Shown here: piece by piece, positions 9,190-18,326 of the stretch | Layout of the letters: every line of letters starts with the position of its first letter | Position numbering within the stretch: position 1 is the first letter of the stretch | Source: Paramacrobiotus richtersi | Lineage: Eukaryota > Tardigrada > Eutardigrada > Parachela > Macrobiotidae | Assembly: GCA_034698045.1 (NCBI GenBank) | Contig: JAQGAU010001256.1 | Coordinates: 1 to 20,213 of the forward strand | Length of the DNA: 20,213 nucleotides | Reading direction: 5' to 3' | Made by a program: the position numbers and the translations under genes | Notes under the pieces: model-generated | Database searches by the model: none | The model's input: the letters and a program-made list of their open reading frames with translations, nothing else | What the model was told of the DNA's origin: nothing

Positions 9190-9740
9190 CGATGGCATTG
9201 TTGAACTGATATGGCTGGAAGAGAAGTCTTAGATGGGCTGTGTTTGCGGGGGTGCTACCAATGGAATGCAATTGACTTAATCTGTCCCCTTCGGTGTTTG
9301 GTTGAAAAGAGCCTGTATACCAGTTCTCAGCCCCAGGGGATGATAGTGTGTTGAACACGGTTACTTTATGAACCAACGGTAACTCTGGTTTTAAGTTAAT
9401 ATAAAAAAAGGATTTATTGTCTTCCTGAAGCGGGGCACTGCCCCCTCATCGGCACTGGACACAGACAAAGCAACAGCAATCGGAAGGGGAAAAAACAAAA
9501 ACAGAACACATATCACCCCATGTAATAAGTGCGAAGACCTTTAGCCAGTCAAGCGCTACAAAGCATATATAAGACCCCAAACATGATTAATTAGGGCAGT
9601 GAAAAATTGCATCACCAAACAGACCAGAATAGCCTTTAAATAGTCACTAAACAAAATAGAATAGCAAAGCTCAGCCTTAGATTTGTTTGGAGCCAACGGT
9701 CGGTCAGTAAATTACGCTGTAACAAATTATCGGTTGCAGT
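9190..9740. repeat. Conserved non-coding block, copy 2 (split by insertion)
   Basis: Positions 9190-9397 match window positions 1-205 at roughly 90-94% in the core. After the 9398-9672 insertion the match resumes with AGCCTTAGATTTGTTTGGAG and fades near 9740. Confidence 0.8.
9398..9672 (-). mobile_element. About 275 bp insertion, retroelement-tail-like
   Basis: The boundaries are defined by comparison with copy 1, where the flanks TTTTAAGTT and GAGCCTTAGA are contiguous. Read on the minus strand the segment ends with an AATAAA signal (complement at 9413-9418) followed by a T-rich end, as in the 3' tail of a truncated retroelement or retroposed transcript. AAGTT at 9393-9397 and AAGCT at 9667-9671 could be an imperfect target duplication. 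A 13 bp perfect hairpin GGGGCACTGCCCC lies at 9432-9444. The family was not identified. Confidence 0.55.
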
Positions 9741-10446
9741 ATTGCGTATTATTAGTGGTGGCTTTAATCTGCCATATAACAAAAATGCATAGGTATAAAT
9801 ATCAGGACAAAATTCAGCACAAAAATCATTAGTGCATAATTTGAGATGAAGAAAATTTAACCATAAAGATAAGCCTTTTGGGTTAACGATTGAACAAACC
9901 TTCTAAAACTGACACTGGTGTCAAATAATTGACATTATTTGAGGTCCTGCGCGCGGGGCACACAGTACACGCAGTTTGGTTTGTTTCATAACCAGCAAAA
10001 GCGCAATGCTTTTAACCCATTACTTAATCTGGGCAGTACATAATTAGCAGCAAACAATTTCTGGAGCGCTGATACGCTTACACCATGCATGTCTGTTTCA
10101 CTGTTCGCAGAACTTCATTCCAACAATAAGTCTGCGAACTAACTTCTAACTTCCTACTAACAATTTTCCATAATGCGAGTGATGATATTTTCGGTTACAG
10201 AGAAACTTGTGCAAACAGATATGATTATCTATCAGGGCAAGCAAATAATAATAAAGTCAGTTTGCACCGACATTATTGTGTTTGGATAGCGTCTTATCGC
10301 GCTTTCATGAGTACTCGTACGTTGACCGCAAGCTGCAGCTTCATCATTGGCACACTCGGTTTCTCCCAATATATACGTATTCTCATTCCCTTGCATTTTC
10401 TGTTTCAGAAGTTTTCATTAGGCGATTAACAGTTGCATCAGCAGAC
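9741..10446. other. 5' flank of kinase gene B
   Basis: No DOMON exon or other gene was seen. Two overlapping hairpin sequences occur at 9910-9941. A pyrimidine-rich acceptor ends CTGTTTCAG at 10408, 38 bases before the chosen start, and probably closes a 5'UTR intron. Confidence 0.5.
9910..9941. other. Pair of overlapping inverted repeats
   Basis: TGACACTGGTGTCA (9910-9923) is a 6 bp arm hairpin with a 2-base centre. CAAATAATTGACATTATTTG (9922-9941) has 8 bp arms around a 4-base loop. They overlap by two bases, so only one can form at a time in single strands. This could be a protein-binding dyad or chance. Confidence 0.5.
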
Positions 10447-10789
10447 ATGGTTGAGTTAGGAGATATAACATTCCGCTCATTCGGCAGCAATTGCACATAT
10501 GAGCGTGTGCGGTACCTCACAAGAGGCGCTTTTGGTACCGTTGATGAAGGTGTGATCAAAGAGCGCGGCGATTATAGCGGTGAAGATGCAGTGGCTATAA
10601 AGTTCGTGGATCTCCGACCTAGGGGTCACCTACTATCCGTCAGCGACGAAAAAGGACTCAAGATGCTCCGTAGGTTAGAAAAACTAGTCAACCTCAAGCA
10701 CAGTCATCTCCTTGATTATCATAAGGTTTTCATCGTCCTTGCGTCAGGATTATTGCAGTCTTATGAAATACTGATGGATTACTGCAACG
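10447..10789 (+). CDS. Kinase gene B, exon 1: protein kinase N-lobe
   Basis: The exon encodes residues 1-114: lead-in motif FGSNCTYER, loop TRGAFGTV (25-32, first Gly of GxGxxG replaced by Thr), VAIK with K52, then a helix and the hinge LMDYCNG. An open frame extends upstream to 10276, but an acceptor at 10408 and alignment with copy A favour the ATG at 10447. The donor is G|GTAAGT at 10790. Confidence 0.8.
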
Positions 10790-13700
10790 GTAAGTCGATG
10801 CGCCAGATTTTCGACATGTTTTCAGTGCCAACGCTTCATAGGCCTTGTAACTGCTATATTAAACCCAGACGTTGCCAAACAAATGCGGCTTGAAATAATA
10901 AGAAGGGATAGTACGTTAAAACCTGGGTTTGGTAGCTGGTCATGGTACTGGTTGTCTGGTATGGTAATAGGAAGTGGATCGGACTGGTCTCCTGGGATCT
11001 GGACGTTGTGCTGAAAATGGGATGTGGCCTTAGTGATAATTTTCCTGTTAGGTCCGCACTACACATACATCATATTAGTGTATTCCTCTTTCTAATAAAC
11101 ACTGCAGATTGCGGTAGAGTAACTTACAACAAGTGCAAACTATGAGTCAACTATCTGTCGATATTAGTAGACAAAACCGCTGTCATTGTGAACCAGTGCA
11201 CAAGAACCGAAACCACAATTATTGATTTAATTGTACTTCCAAGAGTAACAATATTAATCCCGCTTTATTGCAACCAGCAGTGTTACCGTGTATGAGATGT
11301 TATGACCGAAGATTTTTCTTCTTATTAGATTCTTCCTATTAGATTAGATTCTGAGATTATGACCGAAGATTCTGACTGTATATACTGCACTAATTTATGT
11401 GATAATCACCATCGGTCTTCCGGTGTTCACACTGCATTTTATGACCTGTGTGCTATTTTAACATAAAATGCTACACAAGAAAAGGGAAGCTGTTCTTTAT
11501 GTATCTGCATGGTCACAACGGCTAATGCTGTCAAAATTACAACGGACGTATACACAACGTGTTTGGTCTTCCCACAGTTCTTTCGTCGAACCGGTAAAGG
11601 TCGCTACCCGTTACCGTGCATCACATAAAAATCATCATGTTAAGGTGCATCACATCACATGTATTAAAATTCAATAAATCCAAAATTTCCAATAGCCAGT
11701 CAGCAGGACTTTGCCCTTTTGTAAGTGCCAAGGCTTGGCTACTGCAGTGAAATAATAATAATAATAATCAGAAACATCCCCAGTCGGACCATCATTTCAC
11801 GGCGCACGCATACCGTATGCGGCTTACGCGGGAAAACAGCTCCTATCAGCACCTATCAAGTACACTGCTTAGTGGATATGTTTACCAACGTGTCTACTTA
11901 CATCTACGTGTATTATGGAAAAATACTGCTTACTGATAATGTGATGTCACGTGCATGTCTACATCAGACTACATGGTTCAAAAGCGCCTGCACTAGGCAG
12001 ATACCAGTTTCAGCACGACGTCCAGATCCCACGATACCAGAGACCAGTCGGATCTACTTCCCATTACCTGCCCTCATCGGGTACCATTGACAAATGGACA
12101 ATTTTATTCAGGAGGTAGCATGCGCAGCAGCAGTTACCTTTACCAATTACCATCCACAGTTCTGTCATGTCCTCGGGCAAACGGTGAAGTGCAAGCATTA
12201 GAAATTACGGCAAAAACAAAGTGCGCGGCAAAGCAAACGGCAAAGTCGGCCTGTGTCGATCGGTGATCTATTTACATTCATCGACGTGTACTGAGAAACA
12301 ACTTCGTTAAAACCCTGCAGTCCTGCACCAGATGCGTCCACTGTAAAAAGCCCGTAGAAGTATCGGTTAACATCGACAAAGCTCTGATCATGACCGCGAG
12401 CCTTTCCAAAGCCAAGCCTTTGCTTGATTCGAGAATGAAACAAAATCAGTTTAGTTTGCTTATCCCGAAAAAGCTGCGTATGCGTGCAAGTAGAGGACGC
12501 TCTCGTTATCAGAAAATGTAAATATCTAAGCAGAAAGCATCTTGAAAAAAACCAAAGCAAGACTGGCTTTTAAAACCAAGCATAAAAGATTGCAAAGCCG
12601 TTCTTTCCAGGTAGGGTCTGTTTTTTTTGGCCCAGTTATATCCTAACGTCCTAAAGTATGTTGCAGACTCAACACAGGTCCGTTTCATGATGTTAACTCA
12701 TACCCAGAACGATGTACAGTAACCAGCAGGTACTAGTCATTTGCTCGTTATGGACTCAATATGGAGACAGCTTTTTGTGTCCTAGGCGGGGATTTAGCTA
12801 TGCATTTGCAAGATTTGACTGCGAATAAAACATCGCTGGACGAATTGGGAATGACTTGCTATGCCATGCAATTAGCAGACGGACTGTCCTTCTTGCACTC
12901 TACTGGTGTGATGCATATGGATCTTAAGCCAGGGAACATACTTATAAAACGGACAACCGACAGACATCGTACGGTACTAATTGGCGACTTGGACGAATTT
13001 ATCCAAATGCACCGAAGTAAAACAAGCGCAAGAGATATTTCCGGATTCCAAGGCACTGTTCACTATTCGTCACCGGAAATGATCCGAAGCAAGGGGGTAA
13101 AGATATCGGACGAGGTGGTCGGCCGCAAAGCGGATATATGGAGTCTCGGCTGTGTCATTCTTGACATTGCTAATTACGGCACCGGAACCATTATTGGCAA
13201 TGCTAGCAAATGGCTTTATAACCCGGAAACCAGCCTAATAAAGGAAATCACCGAGATGGGAGAAAACGAATATTCAAACCTGATACTCGCCGGTTTAGTC
13301 CCATTCGTGGCTGACACAGTCCCTGGTCTACTAGTAGAGTGTATACAGCAGTGTTTGACTAAGGAATACAATGAGCGAATTTCAGCATCTGAGCTCCTCA
13401 AAAAATTAAGAAAAGTAGTTACTATCCATATCCGAAGTGACTGTACGACTAGGGTTGGGATATCCTTTGATGAATGTTTCTGTACCAGATCCGCTAACGA
13501 CACTGAGAAGAATTGCATCCTCGAGGAATTCCAGGCGGACAGCAATGGCGACGAGTACCTTGGAAGTGACTGCACATATACAATAGCCAGCAGGATCGAA
13601 CCGCTTCACGTGCCAAGTAACAAACACAATAACCCACGAGTTGGAATGCAAGCAATACAAATTCCAAGCAACATACTGAACGTTCCTGGACAGATACTTG

Positions 13701-16700
13701 AGCGGGGAGACTTATCTGGCGACGAAGCTATCGTGCTGAAAATCTTTACTCGGCAGACACAACGAGCGTTCCATAAGTCAGATGCCGATACCGTCAATTT
13801 ACCTAAAGCACGTGAGGTGTGCAAGTTGCTACGCAGTTTCCAGCATCCGCATCTCATCCCGTTTCACAAAGTTACAATGAGATATGAAGGAAAGCGCATC
13901 GAATTCATGACGGATTACAACAATGTTGCAGGTTAGAAGTTTAAGAATGCACGTCTGTGTGAGCCATCTCAACATGCAGCTGAATGAGTGATCGGTTCAT
14001 GTGCTCTAGCTAGCTTACTAGTACTGAATCTGAACTGTTCAATAAGCAATAAAAGAACCCGCTTATATCGTAATCCATCGCTGTTGTCTCCAGGCGATGA
14101 TATGACCCTGTATGAAAACATGTGGAACAGAAGAATTTCGCTCGATGAACTAGCTGTTGTCTGCTATGCGTTGCAAATGGCTGAAGGCCTAAAGTTCCTC
14201 CACGGAAAGGATCTTGTTCATGGAAACCTTAATCTGACGACCGTAGTTGTGAAAAGAACACAAACCGGCCATCATGTTTTACTGATCGATACAATGAATC
14301 GGTATCAACAAGTGGACGGCAGCGTGCTCAGTCCTGCGTTTTTGTTGAAAAAAATTGATACTTTCTTCTACGCATCCCCGGAACTGCTCAATAAACTGAT
14401 TTCCATGGACGAAGAGGTTGTCGGCTGCAAAACGGATGTGTGGAGCCTTGGGTGCATCGTTTCGGAATTATCCAATTTTGGTGCAGGCATTCGTGGGAAG
14501 TGGCTACACAAGAAGATTACGGGCGAAAAAATCTTGATTCCAGATGACGTACCACGCATTGTTTTCGCAGGAAAGCTGCAGGAGAATTTCAAACCATACG
14601 TGGCCGGATCAGTTGCGGAATGTCTAGTCAAATGTATCAAACAGTGCTTGGTTCTACATACAGCGTACAGATGTGTACTCGACGATTTAATTCCAAAGTT
14701 AAGGCAGTCAGCGCAGGTATTATCGTCCCCGTTCCCGGGCTTGCTTTCTGCTGAGAAGACTTCTACTTGTGACTGCGGCGTGCCAGTGTCTGATGATTCG
14801 CTCCAAGGTTACGCACAAACGGGACTTGTTGTGCCATCGGCAGAACATGTTCTCGTGTTTCATTACTTGGAGCACATGGAGGATCCAGAGTCGAAAACCA
14901 ATCTGTATGTTCAGCTGTTTGACGCAGCGTCCGCTACGCTGAGCCCACTGCCGCTTCCGTCAGCTCTGTTAGGCCGGCAGTTTCTTCCGCTCTTTGGTTT
15001 ACACAATGACGAAGTTGCACTTTACGCTAAAAGAGTTAGTTTAGATCAACGTCAGCGGATAGTTGATGTTGTTGCTTGTGATTTCTTTCAACACGCCTGG
15101 CATCAGCTGTGTTTTACACTGCATGAATTTAATCGGGAGCGGCGCGGAGTAACAGCGAACAAGATGACATATTTTTGGAATGAGAGAAAGCCGGGGTCGT
15201 GCCTGCATGAAATGAATATTTCGGACGGAAGTATTACTGCATTGCCAAATCCAACAAGTGAACCGTAGGTTATTTCCAATGGCGTACTGTATGAGTGTAT
15301 GTTATACCCGCTGGCTACGCAGTGACGGTCACACTGACACACACCATGAGGCTATATACCTACTATGGCATTACGCACACCCAATTTCGCCATGCACACA
15401 ATTTTTCGTACACACTCATCTGATGCGCCCACACCTGTCTTGGAATACTTTTGACATACGTTTGTAAACTCGGCTTTCACTAAAAACTCTAGCTTATTCG
15501 GGGTTGCCGGATACCGATTTGTGGATTTTCCATGAGACACTGAGCAAGTTCCAGTTTTGCTATCGCGCGGGAAACACATCCACGGAGGTATTTCTTTTTA
15601 AATCAAATTCGAGCTGGAACCTTTTCATGCAAAGCTTCTAACGTATTGTCTAAATACGTTAGAATAATAAATCTTTATCAGTCGTAATGCTCACTGGCCT
15701 GGTGGCAACACACCTGGCGCCATACGATCGTATGGCGTGGGTTCGATTCCCACCGTGAGTACTTTTATCTAAATTTCCATTTCGAAAATCAACCAAACAA
15801 ATTATAAAATTCAAAAAATCCAAAAATTTCCAATAGCCAGTCATCAGGACTTAATCGTCCTGTTGTAAGTGCCTTTACTAAGGTTTTGGCTACTGCAGTG
15901 CTATAATAATAATAATAATAATAATAATAATTGGGCGAATTTTAATTGAGGAATAAGCTGGCGATTTTCGAAATGCGGTGACGTTCTTTCCAATTAATAC
16001 GACTACAATACAATAATTTCCTGCGTTTCATAGAGTGTTTTTGATCGTTGTAGTCATCGAGTTACGTTACTGAACTGTATTCCTACCACAAATAACGTGT
16101 GGGAAGGGATATTGTAGCGTGTAGAATGTTGTACGTACAGGTGTGCTATGCTCACGCTGGTTCTGTCACTTATTTCTCAAATGCATGGCGATCTACCAAT
16201 TTGCGCTCCGAAGGCGTAATACGTAGCAGTATCTTTCTGAACAAATTAGTGATGATCTGGCCTGTGAGACAGCCGCACGAGCGAGCTAGCTAACCGATTC
16301 TTCTAATAATAAACTGTGACCTTCCTGATTCTTCCTTCTTCCGATCCGTACATCCTGATTTTCGTAAGTCACCTTTCTTGATTTTGATTTTTATACCAAT
16401 GTAACAGCTGAACCGTGTCCTGGCACGTAACTGGATTAAGCCAACGAGTTTGAGGCGCTGCCACGCTGTGATATTTATATAATATTATGTAGAATCCATA
16501 TGCATGTATTGCAATTTTTAAATCCCCAAACCTCTCAGTGAATTGAATGAAACATCTAAAAATGCATAATAAATGCGTACGCAGCCACTGTATGTGACAG
16601 TCACTACTATGTGTGCGAAAGGTCGTGTGCATGGCCGTAAAGTTCTTCAACGGAGTGTTCATATCCGTCACCTTTCGTTTACCTTATTATTTGCCTTGAG

Positions 16701-17343
16701 CACAGTTTACCTAAGTTCAGCATTGCCCGTTGATTGCAGTTTATCGGACGCACACCTAATTGCGCACGATGGGAAAATTATTTGTTGTGCAGAAGATTAC
16801 GATTTTAAGCAAACATGGGTGGTTTGTTTCGATCCACAAGCCAGAAAATGGCAGAACCTTCCGCCTTTGCCGGCATCCGGAAAAGAATTCGCCGTGGCGG
16901 TTGTGGACAACTACCTTTACGTACTCGGAGGTTACATGAGCTGCACTGCGGAGAACGGAACTTTTACCAGCCAAAACTACGAGACATGTAGATCGTCATC
17001 GTGCCTACGTTTACAAATTCAGGGTGGGGTCGGCGCATGGGAAACACTTCTTCATATGCCCGTGCCATTATGGAATCATGGAGCATTTGTCACTGGGGAG
17101 AAGATTCATCTGTTTGGCGGTTCTACTAACGATTCGCGTCGGGGAGATGTAATGCAAGTGTACGATACGGAGAAAGGAGTCTGGCTTGAGGCTGACTACA
17201 ATAACAAGGACAAAAGAGATATCAGCATGAATTTCCGGCGAACTCAGTGCCTCACGCTGAATATGTCGGTCTCGAATAATGCGGCCAATAATAACTGCCC
17301 GGATCAAGATGTAATCCGCAAGGTATTTTTTACATTACCGTAG
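10447..17343 (+). CDS. Kinase-pseudokinase-Kelch gene, copy B (intact)
   Basis: This is a gene-level entry. Exons are 10447-10789, 12786-13931, 14094-15257 and 16721-17343. All junctions are GT-AG and phase 1, giving 1091 codons plus stop. The product is predicted to be cytosolic: a Ser/Thr-type kinase domain, an acidic Cys-containing linker, a catalytically dead kinase-fold domain and a six-blade-type Kelch-like propeller. By analogy with other kinase/pseudokinase tandems, the second domain may regulate the first and the propeller may bind partners. That is inference. The frame is open throughout, in contrast to copy A. If the last intron is not used, the kinase protein would end at TAG 15266-15268 and the Kelch exon would be a separate gene. 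Confidence 0.7.
10790..12785 (+). other. Intron 1 of kinase gene B (1996 bp)
   Basis: The equivalent intron in copy A is 118 bp, so this one has grown about 17-fold. It contains a 5'-truncated SINE (11663-11769), a small local duplication of ATGACCGAAGAT near 11302 and 11358, and otherwise unrecognised DNA. Antisense open frames, for example at 12198-12560, have no motif and no paralogue. Confidence 0.65.
11663..11769 (+). mobile_element. 5'-truncated SINE, same family as 15689-15931
   Basis: The segment matches the 3' half of the full SINE: ATTTCCAATAGCCAGTCA, CAGGACTT, TTGTAAGTGCC, TTGGCTACTGCAGTG, then an (ATA)n tail. The tRNA-like head is missing, as expected from incomplete reverse transcription. 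It has the same orientation as the gene. Confidence 0.8.
12786..13931 (+). CDS. Kinase gene B, exon 2: kinase C-lobe, linker, pseudokinase N-lobe
   Basis: The acceptor is GTCCTAG at 12785. Residues include HMDLKPGN (catalytic D160, K162, N165), DLD at 182-184 in place of DFG, SPE for APE, and DIWSLGCV. A linker follows with DECFC and GDEYLGSDCTY, echoing the FGSNCTYE motif ahead of domain 1. Then comes a second N-lobe with a beta-3-like VLKIF lysine, a helix ending LLRSFQHPHLIPFHKV, and the hinge MTDYNN. The glycine loop of this second lobe is not recognisable. The ORF starts upstream at ATG 12761, but those bases are intronic. The donor is G|GTTAGA at 13932. Confidence 0.8.
14094..15257 (+). 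CDS. Kinase gene B, exon 3: pseudokinase C-lobe and first Kelch-like blades
   Basis: The acceptor is TTGTCTCCAG at 14093 after a 162 bp intron. The catalytic loop is HGNLNLTT (HGN at 539-541) and the DFG position reads DTM (562-564), so catalysis is not expected. ASPE and DVWSLGC keep the C-lobe fold. A propeller-like section follows: LYVQLFD, VVACDFFQHAWHQL, LHEMNISDGSITAL. The end at 15257 assumes donor ACAA|GTGAAC, which gives phase 1 and fits the acceptor at 16720. Without splicing, the stop is TAG 15266-15268. Confidence 0.75.
15258..16720 (+). other. Intron 3 of kinase gene B (1463 bp), or intergenic spacer
   Basis: The segment contains a full-length SINE (15689-15931). The rest shows no gene, and short frames on both strands lack motifs. 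If the Kelch exon is a separate gene, its promoter would lie here, but no promoter was recognised. Confidence 0.5.
15689..15931 (+). mobile_element. tRNA-derived SINE, full length
   Basis: The head resembles a tRNA. The A box is TGGCCTGGTGG and the B box GGTTCGATTCC (15740-15750), with a perfect 5 bp T-stem (GTGGG/CCCAC) around a 7-base loop. An acceptor-like stem pairs GCTCAC with GTGAGT (six pairs, including one G-T). The middle is a long palindrome (GCCATACGATCGTATGGC) rather than a normal anticodon arm, so it is not a working tRNA. A unique body with CCAATAGCCAGTCATCAGGA follows, then a (TAA)n tail of about ten units. A second, truncated member is at 11663-11769. Confidence 0.85.
16721..17343 (+). 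CDS. Kinase gene B, last exon: Kelch-repeat region (or separate Kelch gene)
   Basis: The exon aligns along its length with 7644-8297. Kelch features are DNYLYVLGGY, EKIHLFGGS and tryptophans in RKWQNLPPLP, GAWETL and GVWLEAD. The frame is open upstream to ATG 16573 and includes a hydrophobic stretch (FTLLFALSTVYL) that could imitate a signal peptide. That stretch has no counterpart in copy A and precedes good acceptors at 16705, 16720 and 16739, so it is probably intronic. TTCAG at 16720 gives phase 1 and joins exon 3 in frame. The stop is TAG 17341-17343. Confidence 0.7.
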
Positions 17344-17840
17344 CAATCATCCACAATACAAGCCTCGTCCCGAATAATCCTCCGCGTTCCAGACATCTAA
17401 TACCGGGCTGAACATGAGAAGATATGTAAAGCCATACCTGCGGCTGCTAGCATTACTGCCTCATAAATCTTTACTTCAGTATTCTGTAATGCTTTACACT
17501 TCTGCGATGATTTAACGAACGATTATTTTACCAATTATTTGGTATACGTAGTATTTATACAAGTATTGTTAATTCGTATTATGATTGCATTTTCATGACC
17601 AAACTACAGATTGTTCGTGGTTTCGTGTGCAGTTTCCTGGTCTGTTTCGGCTATTCTAGCGTATGTGTAGCTTCTCTATAGCATCCAATCAGCTTCCGGT
17701 CACAACGCATTTAAAATTTGCCCAACCCCTAACGCGGTATCCAATGGTCAGAGCAGCTCGGACTTGAGACCAAAAAGAAAGAAGATACTTTTCTGATCAA
17801 ACACTGGGGTTTGACATGAATAGTGGTCAATTGAAGTCTT
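17344..17840. other. Intergenic region after kinase gene B
   Basis: This is the 3' flank of copy B, AT-rich, with no recognised gene, RNA or repeat. No strong match to the 3' flank of copy A was seen by eye. Confidence 0.5.
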
Positions 17841-18326
17841 TTCTGGTGAATTGTTGATCGCTGTCATGCCTGGAAGTTGTCCTGCAGCGGTATGGGAACG
17901 GTTAAATCCGGTGAGCCTTAATATGGTTGTTTGGAGCCAACAGTCATAAATTAAACTTCATGGTAACAAACGATCTGTAGCAGTATCGCCGATCGTTGAT
18001 AACCACTTGCCAGACAATATGTCATTTCATCAGAGGTGCATGCAAAACCTAGCTCGCTTGAAATGATTATACGAGCGGCTGGTTGTTTCAACAATGGCTT
18101 ATTCAGCAGCTTTTTTTACTTACAACACTCATCATTCGTTGACCGGGGGCTTGTGTTATATTCACGCACTCAAGTTACAGAAAGTAATTGTACGAGCTCA
18201 TATAACTGGCAACAATTTTCGTAGCGTTAATGATGAACGGATATCAGCATAAACTTCACAGTATCAGAATGCTACGAACTGTCACTTCTAATAATAGTTA
18301 ATATCGGCCAGATTTGCTGACTAAAG
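17840..18326 (+). promoter_or_regulatory. Diverged conserved block, copy 3, and upstream region of DOMON gene B
   Basis: GAGCCTTA and TTTGGAGCCAAC, followed by ATGGTAACAA, mark the remnant of the block found at 1-300 and 9190-9740. The proximal half, from AACCTAGCTCGCTTGAAATG to GCCAGATTTGCTGACT, is collinear with 350-635. Shared islands are the likeliest places for promoter elements, but none is identified by name. Confidence 0.55.

Larger units (their letters stand above)
1..9190 (+). repeat. Tandem cassette 1 (block, DOMON-like gene, kinase/Kelch gene)
   Basis: This segment carries, in order, the conserved non-coding block, a DOMON-like gene and a kinase-pseudokinase-Kelch gene. The same order recurs in part downstream, at about 9190-17840 without the DOMON gene and from about 17840 on with the DOMON gene. 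The 5' edge is cut by the window start, so the true left boundary is unknown. Boundaries were placed where the conserved block restarts. Both genes of this copy carry lesions (see their entries). Confidence 0.7.
9190..17840 (+). repeat. Tandem cassette 2 (block, kinase/Kelch gene; no DOMON gene)
   Basis: The cassette begins with the second copy of the conserved block and holds one intact kinase-pseudokinase-Kelch gene. The interval between the block and the kinase start is only about 0.7 kb, against about 2.7 kb in cassette 1, and contains no DOMON-like exon. Confidence 0.65.

Noticed and set aside
10276-10446. N-terminal extension of kinase B from ATG 10276
   Set aside because: A strong acceptor ends at 10408 and copy A has no matching extension. 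The upstream part is probably intronic.
12198-12560. Antisense 120-codon open frame in intron 1 of kinase B
   Set aside because: No motif or paralogue support. It lies inside an expanded intron containing a SINE remnant.
15689-15770. Functional tRNA gene
   Set aside because: The B box and T-arm are good, but the anticodon arm is a long palindrome without a 7-base loop, the length is above normal, and a unique body with a (TAA)n tail follows. It is the head of a SINE.
16573-16720. Signal peptide making the Kelch protein B secreted
   Set aside because: The hydrophobic stretch precedes good acceptors, has no counterpart in copy A, and the Kelch exon fits in frame onto the kinase exon.
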